A DNA stretch of 64,000 bases from Catellatospora vulcania. Its GTDB lineage: Bacteria; Actinomycetota; Actinomycetes; Mycobacteriales; Micromonosporaceae. Below, piece by piece: positions 48,912 through 56,503 of the stretch (position 1 is its first letter; each line of letters opens with the position of its first letter). A program made the translations under genes and the position numbers. The stretch spans positions 125,005 to 189,004 of the forward strand of contig NZ_ML769306.1 of assembly GCF_009720385.1 (NCBI RefSeq), written 5' to 3'. Below the pieces are notes generated by a model. That model saw nothing but the letters and a program-made list of their open reading frames with translations, was not told the origin of the DNA and ran no database searches.

Positions 48912-50192
48912 TCAGGGCTGAGGTCGGGGTCCGGTGCGAGGATTGCGCAGCAAGTCGGTGAGGTCGACGAGCTGGGACGGGTGCGGACGGTACCGTTCCA
49001 GCTCGGCGACCCAGCCCGCGAGCAGCACCAGCCCGGTCGCCTGGTGCCTGGCCACGAACCCGAACGGCCGGTCGGCGCGGAACACGATGTTTCGCGCCCG
49101 TAGGGGCGGCCCACCCCCGCCGGCCATGCTGACCGGCGTAGCGACGGCCGCCTCGAATCCGTCCGCGGTGAACGAGGCGGTCAGCTCCTGCCTCGCCGCA
49201 CCGACCGCAAGCGGCAGGTCGCTGATCCCGGGTAGCCGCTGCCGGGACCGGTCGGCGACGGTACGCAGCCCGAACAGCTCCGCCGACGCCAGCAGATCGT
49301 GGCACGCCGCCACATCGAAGCGCGGCACGTATGCGAACAGCAGCGGCTCGTCGGTGCGGTGCGAGTGGCCCAGGGTCACCCCGGGGGCGGCATCGGCGTC
49401 CCTGAGCTGCGAACCGGTCCGCGCCGCTAGCGTGCCCGGGGCGGTGATCCCGGCGGACAGCACCTCCCCGGGTGGCGCTTCCGGCAGGCCCATGACCAGG
49501 TCGACGTAGACCCCGTTGTCGCCCGCGACGGACAGCACCGAGATCGGGCCGGGCTCGGCGGCGTACACGGCGACCTGGTCGCGGTCGGGGCCGCTGCGCT
49601 TCAGCCCGGCCAGCGGCCGCTTCGCCCACGGCCCGGTGTCCGCGGCCAGGATCGTGTCCTCGAACGGCTGCGTCCAGCTGGTACGGACGGTCAGCGCCGT
49701 CGCCAGGACCAGCAGCGTCTCCGGGTCGGTCGGCACGGCCAGGCCGTCGAGCAGCCCGCCGGTCCGTGCGCGCACCCAGGCGTCGACAGCGCCTTCGGTC
49801 AGCACCCCCACCGACTCGGCGGGCAGCGCGTGCCGCCACTGCTCGCGTACCGGCACGTCCGGCCGCGTCCAGCACCCCACGGCCGCCCGCACTGCGGCCT
49901 GCCCGTCCAGCACGCCGACCAGCGCGTTCGCCGCCCGAACCGCGTGGTCGGCGTCCAGTCCGACCGCCGCGGCGAGTTCCTCACGCCCTTGGCCGGCGGC
50001 AGCCCAGGACAGGTATGCCAGCAGCGGCCACAGGCCGGCCCCGGACAGGGCGGTGGCCGTGCCGCCGGTGACGGTGGCCGCCCATCGCGCGGTCAGCGCG
50101 TTGGCCTGCGATACCGCACTCGCGACCGCGTCGTCGGCAGCAGGAGAGCTCGTCGCGGTGGTGGCCGTCGGCCGGGCGTGCGCCGTGCTCAT
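48912..50192 (-). CDS. serpin-family protein, second of a tandem pair
   Basis: Serpin-like protein of 426 residues with a 30-residue Ala/Thr-rich head and no signal peptide. The hinge before the reactive loop reads TASFTADGFEAAVATPVSM, followed by a Gly-rich loop (AGGGGPP). The C-terminal serpin signature is ADRPFGFVARHQATGLVLLAG. Serpins trap serine or cysteine proteases when the loop is cut. The target residue cannot be fixed here because the loop is short and Gly-rich. Its ATG overlaps the upstream serpin's stop (ATGA), so the pair is translated together. Confidence 0.85.
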   Translation of the reverse strand: MSTAHARPTATTATSSPAADDAVASAVSQANALTARWAATVTGGTATALSGAGLWPLLAYLSWAAAGQGREELAAAVGLDADHAVRAANALVGVLDGQAAVRAAVGCWTRPDVPVREQWRHALPAESVGVLTEGAVDAWVRARTGGLLDGLAVPTDPETLLVLATALTVRTSWTQPFEDTILAADTGPWAKRPLAGLKRSGPDRDQVAVYAAEPGPISVLSVAGDNGVYVDLVMGLPEAPPGEVLSAGITAPGTLAARTGSQLRDADAAPGVTLGHSHRTDEPLLFAYVPRFDVAACHDLLASAELFGLRTVADRSRQRLPGISDLPLAVGAARQELTASFTADGFEAAVATPVSMAGGGGPPLRARNIVFRADRPFGFVARHQATGLVLLAGWVAELERYRPHPSQLVDLTDLLRNPRTGPRPQP

Positions 50193-51367
50193 CGGGGCTG
50201 CCCGAAACTCGTCACGGCAAACGGCTCACCCTCGGCGACCCAGCCCGCGACGAGCACCAGGCCGGTCGGGCGGTGCCGGGCAGTGAACCCGAACGGCCGG
50301 TCGAGCACCAGCCGCACCTGCAGCGGGCGACCCGAGGGCCCGCCGCCGCCGGCCCGCATACCGAACGCGGTCACCACCGCCGCCTCGAACCCGTCCTCGG
50401 TGAACGACGCGGTCAGGTCCTGCGCCGCCGCGCCGACACCCAGCGGGAAGTCGCTGACGCCGGGCAGCCGCTGCCGGCTGAGGTCCGACACGGTACGCAG
50501 CCCGAACACGTCGGCGTGGGCGAGCAGGTCATGCGACGACGTCACCGTGAACCGGGGCAGGCCGGCCAGCAGTTCAGGTGTGTCGTCGTACGACCGGCCG
50601 ATGCCCACGGTGACGCCGGGCGCGGTCTCCCCTTCGACGAACTGCGAACCACGCCGCGACGGCACGGCCGACGGGGCGTCGATCCCGGCGGCGACCACCG
50701 CGGCGGCCGGGGCCTCGGGCAGACCGATGGCCAGGTCGACGTCGATCTCCTCGGCGCCCTCGACGGTCAGCACGGTGACCGGACCGGCCGGGGTCTCGTA
50801 CACCGCGAGCTGATCGCGATCGGCGGTGGCCCGGTACAGGCCGGCCAGGCGTCGCCCGGCCCAGGGTCCGTCCGCGCCGTTGAGCATGCCTTCGCTGAAC
50901 GGCTGCTTCCATCGGGTCCGGGCGACCAGCGCCGACGCCAGCACGAGCAGCGTCTCGGGGTCTACGGTCAGCGGCATGCGGTCGAGCAGGCCGCCGGTCT
51001 GCTCGCGTACCCAGGCGTCGAGCACCGCCTGCTCGCCGAGCGTGCCCACGGTGCCGGGCGGCAGGCTGTCGCGCCACTGCCTGCGCAGTTCCAGCCCGGG
51101 GCGGACCCAGGCGCCGATCGCGGCCCGCAGCCCGGGGGCCGAGCGCAGCAGCTCGACCAGCGCCGCCGCCGCGGCGGCCGCGTCGTTCGCGGTCAGCCCG
51201 ATCGCCGTCGTCAGCTCGTCGCGGCCGGCGCCGTCGGCGGCCGGGGCCAGGTAGGCCAGCAGCGGCCACACTCCAGCCCCGGACACGGCCGCCGAATCCT
51301 CGGCCTCCATGGTGGACACCCATCGCCGCGTCAGCGCGTTCGCGCCCGCCACCGCTTTCTCGATCAC
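50189..51367 (-). CDS. serpin-family protein, first of a tandem pair
   Basis: Serpin-like protein of 392 residues and a clear paralogue of the next gene. The hinge is TASFTEDGFEAAVVTAFGM, with a short reactive loop (RAGGGGPSGRP) and the signature LDRPFGFTARHRPTGLVLVAG. No signal peptide, so it probably acts inside the cell. The GTG start at 51367 has TAGGGT six bases ahead and no ribosome site, consistent with leaderless expression. The pair may inhibit endogenous or incoming proteases. Confidence 0.86.
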   Translation of the reverse strand: MIEKAVAGANALTRRWVSTMEAEDSAAVSGAGVWPLLAYLAPAADGAGRDELTTAIGLTANDAAAAAAALVELLRSAPGLRAAIGAWVRPGLELRRQWRDSLPPGTVGTLGEQAVLDAWVREQTGGLLDRMPLTVDPETLLVLASALVARTRWKQPFSEGMLNGADGPWAGRRLAGLYRATADRDQLAVYETPAGPVTVLTVEGAEEIDVDLAIGLPEAPAAAVVAAGIDAPSAVPSRRGSQFVEGETAPGVTVGIGRSYDDTPELLAGLPRFTVTSSHDLLAHADVFGLRTVSDLSRQRLPGVSDFPLGVGAAAQDLTASFTEDGFEAAVVTAFGMRAGGGGPSGRPLQVRLVLDRPFGFTARHRPTGLVLVAGWVAEGEPFAVTSFGQPR

Positions 51368-51651
51368 CGCGACACCCTATGTCCTGCAGGCAATCCCCGC
51401 TCGTTGGTTGCGCAGCGCGGTGCCTGGGTTGCCGGTCCTGCTATGCGGCGCGGCCGCATGGCATCGGCGTCGGGAAGGAGGCGGGTTGGAGTCGGTGTGG
51501 GTGAGTTCGCCCGGTGGCCCGTTGATCTTGGTGCCTGAGTCAGCGGGCGCGCAGTGGGGAGGGGCTCCGCGTCAGCGGATGGCTCAGACCCCACTCATGA
51601 GACACGTCGAGCGGGCGCCGATGCGGAATGGTCGAACTCCGCAGGGTGGAC

Positions 51652-51680
51652 GACCCGCCAGCCGGTTCAGCCGGCGGGTC
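51652..51680 (-). terminator. hairpin terminator of the lectin gene
   Basis: GACCCGCC (51652-51659) pairs with GGCGGGTC (51673-51680) about 25 bases past the stop codon of the lectin gene. The rest of 51368-51704 shows no gene. Confidence 0.55.
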
Positions 51681-51704
51681 ATCCTCAAACCATCGAATGC
51701 GGCG

Positions 51705-52814
51705 TCAGCGCTGCGACCATTTCTGGTCCTGAGACGAGCTGCACGGCGCCATCGTCGCGTTGTATGCGAAAACGGTCGACCCGACCAGGCACTGGCCCGA
51801 GTTGAGATTCTGTAGTCGATAGGTCGGCCCCGTGTCGAGGACTACCCATTTCGAGTCAGGATAGATGTCGCAATAGGTCTGTGTGACGCCGAAGTCAAAC
51901 CAATACGGTGAGACCAGGCACATACCGCTGTTGGCATTGGCAATCTCGGTTCCACCGCCGTTCCCGGCTCGCGTCACCCACAATTGGTCGGCGTAGGGAA
52001 CCGAGCAGTCGTGCATGAAGGCCTGACTGCCGTCAGCGGTTCCCTGCACCACGAGACAGAGACCGCTTTGCGCATTCTTGAGCTGCCGTTGGGTGTTGTA
52101 CTGCCAGGGTGCCGGCGGAAGCGCGCCGGTTGTGACCGAGATCGATCCTGATTTCGTGGTCTCAATCGACCCGCGTACCATCGTCACGGCGAACGTGTAG
52201 GTCGTCCCGGCGGTGAGGTTATACCGCGTATAGGAGGACACCGTTCCGTTATTGCCGTATACGAAAGCATTTCCGCCTGGGTACACGCCGTTGACGTAGA
52301 CCTTGTAATCGGCTCCAGGGATCGGATTCCAGGCGATGGTGATGGAAGACTGGTTGCTGCTGGTCGCATGCAGCCCGGTCGGCGGGAAGCAGTTCTTCTC
52401 GGTGATCAAGAAGCTGTCCACATCAAAGATCTTGTACCATTCGCTGCCCTGGTTCCGCCGGTCCCTGTTGACCGAGAACGGAAGGGCGTTCCGAGTCCCC
52501 TGTCCCTTCGTGATGCAGTTGGCGTCCGCCCGGAACGCGTCGACGTCGTCATTCACGTTGCCGAACGGCGCAACCTCCGTCGACGTACCCGGAGCGCATG
52601 GCATGACCTCAAGTTGCTTGTACCAATCGAAACGGTCCCAGCACCAGTAGTTGACGACAGCGACGTGAGCTGTAGCCGAGTTTTTCAGGCATGCCGATGC
52701 CGGGGACAGATCGCAGTTCGCGGCCAAGGCCGGCGAGGCCGTGAGGCCCACCACGCCAGCCGTCGCGACCAGGACTAGCGACAGAAGCCGCCGCAGGATT
52801 TTCGTGATCAACAT
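51705..52814 (-). CDS. secreted Fn3 and ricin-type lectin protein, lower GC
   Basis: Secreted protein of 369 residues. The signal peptide ends at ALAA (about residue 32). Residues about 33-143 are a cysteine-containing domain of unknown type, about 145-232 an Fn3-like domain (PPTGLHATSSNQSSITIAW), and about 238-369 a ricin-type beta-trefoil with repeats such as NAQSGLCLVVQG, NANSGMCLV and NLNSGQCLVG. No catalytic domain is seen, so it is likely a sugar-binding protein. GGGGG lies four bases before the ATG. Third codon positions hold many more A and T than in neighbouring genes, a sign of recent acquisition. Confidence 0.82.
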   Translation of the reverse strand: MLITKILRRLLSLVLVATAGVVGLTASPALAANCDLSPASACLKNSATAHVAVVNYWCWDRFDWYKQLEVMPCAPGTSTEVAPFGNVNDDVDAFRADANCITKGQGTRNALPFSVNRDRRNQGSEWYKIFDVDSFLITEKNCFPPTGLHATSSNQSSITIAWNPIPGADYKVYVNGVYPGGNAFVYGNNGTVSSYTRYNLTAGTTYTFAVTMVRGSIETTKSGSISVTTGALPPAPWQYNTQRQLKNAQSGLCLVVQGTADGSQAFMHDCSVPYADQLWVTRAGNGGGTEIANANSGMCLVSPYWFDFGVTQTYCDIYPDSKWVVLDTGPTYRLQNLNSGQCLVGSTVFAYNATMAPCSSSQDQKWSQR

Positions 52815-52986
52815 AAACCCCCATTGCCGTTGGCGAACCCATGCACATCGAAGAACTCAGAGGTTTCGCTCCAACGTCACGAAGATTAAGGCACGAAGCG
52901 AGTGTGCTGGAGGTGGCTTGGTTCATATCCGACCTGCTCGCCTCCGCGACGACCGTTGCGCACACTCCTGAACGCCCGACGGGGAG

Positions 52987-53592
52987 TCAGCGGACGCGAA
53001 CCCGGCCGCCGGTGTAGCCTGCCAGCGCCTGGTCGATCGCGGGAACCGGCTGACGCAGCACCCGCACCGCCGTTCGCAGACCTTTGACACCCATCACCTT
53101 GTGGTTCAGCACGCGCTGCACGTCTGGGTGCTCCAAACCGGTCACCCCCGGCGAGCCGGGCCCGACACCCGGCGCAAGGTCGACCACCAGGATCTGCCGG
53201 CCCAGCCGACTCACCAGTCGCATGCCCTGCACGGCGGCCCACGGCAGGAAGATCGAGTCCGGTGCCGCGTCGATGCTCAGCCGCAACCCCGCCGGCGACA
53301 TCCGCATCGCCACCGGTGTCACGCCCTGGGCGGCCCACAGTGCACGCAGCTCACGGACCTTGCGCAGACTTCGCGTGCCCGACGCGCCCAGCAGGACCGC
53401 GGGCACCGCATTGACCAGCCCCACCGGTCCGGCAAGCGAGACCAGCACCACGGTCAGACCGGCGATCACGCCCGCACCCACCAGGGTCACCCATGCCGAG
53501 GACGTCAGCGCCCGCAGCGTCGTGGTCCTGGCCCGCCTCACCGCGTCCTGGTCCACCTCGACCGTGAACTCGTCGACAGCCATGTTCTCCAT
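52987..53592 (-). CDS. membrane-anchored hypothetical protein
   Basis: Protein of about 201 residues with one or two hydrophobic stretches near the N-terminus (WVTLVGAGVIAGLTVVLVSL, GLVNAVPAVLLGA) and a soluble PH-like remainder (LRLSIDAAPDSIFLPWAAV, RQILVVDLAPGVGPGSPG). The role is unknown. Start is uncertain between ATG 53592 and ATG 53583; a longer form to 53655 lacks support. It lies 102 bases downstream of the response regulator gene in the same direction. Confidence 0.62.
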   Translation of the reverse strand: MENMAVDEFTVEVDQDAVRRARTTTLRALTSSAWVTLVGAGVIAGLTVVLVSLAGPVGLVNAVPAVLLGASGTRSLRKVRELRALWAAQGVTPVAMRMSPAGLRLSIDAAPDSIFLPWAAVQGMRLVSRLGRQILVVDLAPGVGPGSPGVTGLEHPDVQRVLNHKVMGVKGLRTAVRVLRQPVPAIDQALAGYTGGRVRVR

Positions 53593-53694
53593 CGGCACAG
53601 TGTCGCGGAAGGACCAGTCGCGCGGAGACCCGCGAACAGCCGCCTCGACCGGCACGCGACTCTGCCGAGCAGGGGCACGCTGTGGCCCGGACGG

Positions 53695-54375
53695 TCACGA
53701 ACCAGGGCTGACCAGGCCGCTCTCGTACGCGAAGATGACCGCCTGGACCCGGTCGCGCAGCTGGAGTTTGGCCAGGATGCGGGCCACGTGGGTCTTCACG
53801 GTCGCCTCGCCGAGCTGCAGCTGTGCGGCCAGTTCCGCGTTGGACAGCCCGCGGGCCAGCAGCACCAGCACCTCGCGCTCGCGGGCGGTCAGCGTCGGCA
53901 GCGCGCCGTAGTCCTCGCGTACCCCGGAGGTCGAGCTGAACCGGTCTACGAGCCGGCGGGTGATCGACGGCGCGAGCAGCGCGTCCCCGTCGCGGACCAG
54001 CCGCACCGCGTGCACCAGGTGGTCGGGGGTGACGTCCTTGAGCAGGAAGCCGCTGGCCCCGGCGCGCAGCGCCGCGTAGACGTACTCGTCGAGGTCGAAC
54101 GTCGTCAGGATGATCACGCGGGTGGGTTCGCCGGCGGTGGTCGTCGCCCCGGTCGCCAGCAGGCGTCGGGTCGCCTCCAGCCCGTCCATGCCGGGCATGC
54201 GGATGTCCATCAGCACCACGTCCGGGCGCAGCCGCCGCACCGCCGCCAGCGCCGCCTCGCCGTCGCCGGCCTCCCCCACCACGTCGATGCCCGACGCGGC
54301 GAGGATCATCGTGAACCCGCTGCGGACCAGCGCCTGGTCGTCGGCGACCACGACCCGCACCGGCTGCCCGGTCAT
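53695..54375 (-). CDS. NarL/LuxR-type response regulator
   Basis: Response regulator of 226 residues. The receiver domain has Asp12-13 and the phospho-acceptor Asp57 (LMDIRMPGMDG), with the conserved LLKDV lysine. The C-terminal LuxR helix-turn-helix is LTAREREVLVLLARGLSNAE, then TVKTHVARIL. It overlaps the sensor kinase stop by four bases (ATGA). The divergent ABC exporter genes are the probable target. Confidence 0.93.
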   Translation of the reverse strand: MTGQPVRVVVADDQALVRSGFTMILAASGIDVVGEAGDGEAALAAVRRLRPDVVLMDIRMPGMDGLEATRRLLATGATTTAGEPTRVIILTTFDLDEYVYAALRAGASGFLLKDVTPDHLVHAVRLVRDGDALLAPSITRRLVDRFSSTSGVREDYGALPTLTAREREVLVLLARGLSNAELAAQLQLGEATVKTHVARILAKLQLRDRVQAVIFAYESGLVSPGS

Positions 54376-55658
54376 GACGCCGCCGGGAAACGCGCGGTCA
54401 GCCGGAACCCGCCGCCCGGCGCGGCCCCGGCCTGCAGGGTGCCGTCGTGCAGGCGCAGCCGCTCGCGCAGCCCGAGCAGGCCACGCCCGGCTCCGGGACC
54501 GCCCGGTGCTGCCGTCGGGACCTCGTTGCTGACCTCGACGAGCAGGTCACCGCCGTCGCGGCGGATGGCCACCGCGGTCGCCGCGCCCGGCGCGTGCCGC
54601 AACGCGTTGGTCAGCCCCTCCTGCACCACCCGGTATGCCGTCAGGTCCACGCCCTCGGGCACGTCGGCGGCGTCGCGGCGCAGCGTCACCGGCTGGCCCG
54701 CGGCGCGTACCGCGTCGACGAGGGTGTCGAGTTCGCGCAGGCCGGGCTGCGGGTGCAGGCGGTCGTCGACCGGCGCCATCAGCCCCAGCAGGTGGCGCAG
54801 CTCGGCCATCGCGGCCCGGCCGCTGTCCTCGATCGCCGACAGCGCGCCCGCGGCCAGGTCGGGGCGCTGGTCGATGACCTTCCCGGCCGCCCCGGCCTGC
54901 ACCACCATCACGCTGACATGATGGCTGACCACGTCGTGCAGCTCGCGGGCGATCCGGGCCCGCTCCTCGACGATCGCCGCACGGGCCGTGGCCGCCTGCT
55001 CCTGCTCCAGCGCGGCGGCGCGGCGGGCGGCGGCGTCGGCGCGGCCCCGGGCGTTGCGCAGCGCGAACGCGAACAGGCCCGCGGGCACCAGCACCGCGAA
55101 CGGGCTCGCCCAGCCGGGCATCTGCGGGATCGACTGAGCGAAGAGGGTCGCCGAGATCACCGCCGCGACCAGCACCAGCGCCGCCGCCCACCGCACCGAC
55201 CGGCCGTACGCGACCGCCGAATACGCGCAGATCAGGATCGCCACGAAGCCCGGCCAGAGCAGGCCGTCCTGGATCACGAACACCGCTCCGGCCGCGACGG
55301 CGAGCGCGGTCATCGGCCACTTGCGGCGTACCGCGACGGAGGCCCCGGCGATCACGTTGACGGCCAGCATGCCGAACGAGGTTCCGCCGTCGTCGTCGGG
55401 CGGGTGGAACTCCCGCGGCACCGGCGGCACGCGGCCCACCCCGGGCACGTACGGGACCTCCGGGACCGGCGGGACGTCGTGCCGCACGCCGAAGCCGCCG
55501 GGCAGGTCCAGATCCACCGGCGCCGGGGCGTCTCCCCCGCCGCTGGTCGCCGCCCAGACGATCCCGGCCGCCACCAGGACCGCCGCGAGGGCGAAGTCGG
55601 TCCGGGGCACCCCGAGGCGGTCGGGCAGGCGGCGCAGGTCTATCGGCACGCCGCCCAT
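54372..55658 (-). CDS. sensor histidine kinase (HisKA_3 type)
   Basis: Membrane kinase of 428 residues. Several hydrophobic segments lie between about 22 and 200, with a long Pro-rich extracytoplasmic loop (residues about 45-90). The phospho-acceptor is His241 in RIARELHDVVSHH. The ATPase domain is C-terminal, with GRGLLGLRERL as its G-box. It forms a two-component pair with the overlapping response regulator. The Pro-rich loop could sense envelope stress or a peptide antibiotic, given the adjacent exporter, which is inference. Confidence 0.9.
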   Translation of the reverse strand: MGGVPIDLRRLPDRLGVPRTDFALAAVLVAAGIVWAATSGGGDAPAPVDLDLPGGFGVRHDVPPVPEVPYVPGVGRVPPVPREFHPPDDDGGTSFGMLAVNVIAGASVAVRRKWPMTALAVAAGAVFVIQDGLLWPGFVAILICAYSAVAYGRSVRWAAALVLVAAVISATLFAQSIPQMPGWASPFAVLVPAGLFAFALRNARGRADAAARRAAALEQEQAATARAAIVEERARIARELHDVVSHHVSVMVVQAGAAGKVIDQRPDLAAGALSAIEDSGRAAMAELRHLLGLMAPVDDRLHPQPGLRELDTLVDAVRAAGQPVTLRRDAADVPEGVDLTAYRVVQEGLTNALRHAPGAATAVAIRRDGGDLLVEVSNEVPTAAPGGPGAGRGLLGLRERLRLHDGTLQAGAAPGGGFRLTARFPAAS

Positions 55659-55822
55659 TGTGCCCAGGCCGGCCGCGGGCTGCGTCCGCCGTGATGACTA
55701 CCCGGCTCATCATCGTGGCGGACGCCACGCCGCCGGGTTCGCTCCTGCGCCGGACGCGCCCGTCCCCTGCGGCTTCCTACGGTCACCAGGTCCGATGTCC
55801 GACCTGGAAGGGGCCATTGACC

Positions 55823-56503
55823 ATGACCGAACTGATCCGCCTGCGCGACGTCGCGAAGGCGTACGAGGCCGCCGGGCCGCCCGCCCTGGCGGGCGTCGAC
55901 CTGACCGTGCACGCCGGGGAGGCCGTCGCGGTCATGGGCCCGTCCGGCAGCGGCAAGTCGACCCTGCTCAACGTCATCGCCGGGCTGGACCGGCCCACCG
56001 GCGGCAGCGTCGAGGTCGCCGGGGTGCGCGTCGACAAGCTGTCCGAGACCGCGCTGGCCCGCTTCCGCAGCGCCCACGTCGGCATCATCTTCCAGTTCTT
56101 CCACCTGCTCGACGAGATGACCGTGCGCGACAACGTGCTGCTGCCGGCCCGGCTGGCCGGGGCACGCGCCGCCCAGTCCCGCTCGCGCGCCGACGAGCTG
56201 CTGGAACGCCTCGGCATCGCGGGCAAGTCCGACGAGTACCCGGCCCGGCTGTCCGGCGGCCAGCGCCAGCGCGTTGCCATCGCCCGCGCACTGATGAACC
56301 GCCCGCAGCTGCTGCTGGCCGACGAGCCCACCGGCGCCGTCGACCAGGAGGCCGCCGCGGGCGTCCGCGACCTGTTGCACGAGCTGTCCGCCGACGGCCT
56401 GACCCTGCTGCTGGTCACCCATGATCCACAGCTGGCGACGGCCGCGGGCCGACGGCTGATCACCATGCGCGACGGCCGCGCCACCGAGGCGGTGCCCGCG
56501 TGA
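55823..56503 (+). CDS. MacB/LolD-like ABC exporter ATPase
   Basis: ATPase of 226 residues: Walker A GPSGSGKST, signature LSGGQRQR, Walker B LLLADEPTGAVD, and the H-loop VTHD. The sequence GAVDQ is typical of MacB-type exporter ATPases. GGAAGGGG lies somewhat far (about 11 bases) from the ATG. The stop overlaps the permease GTG (GTGA). It is divergent from the two-component system, a common arrangement for antibiotic or peptide export. Confidence 0.93.
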   Translation: MTELIRLRDVAKAYEAAGPPALAGVDLTVHAGEAVAVMGPSGSGKSTLLNVIAGLDRPTGGSVEVAGVRVDKLSETALARFRSAHVGIIFQFFHLLDEMTVRDNVLLPARLAGARAAQSRSRADELLERLGIAGKSDEYPARLSGGQRQRVAIARALMNRPQLLLADEPTGAVDQEAAAGVRDLLHELSADGLTLLLVTHDPQLATAAGRRLITMRDGRATEAVPA

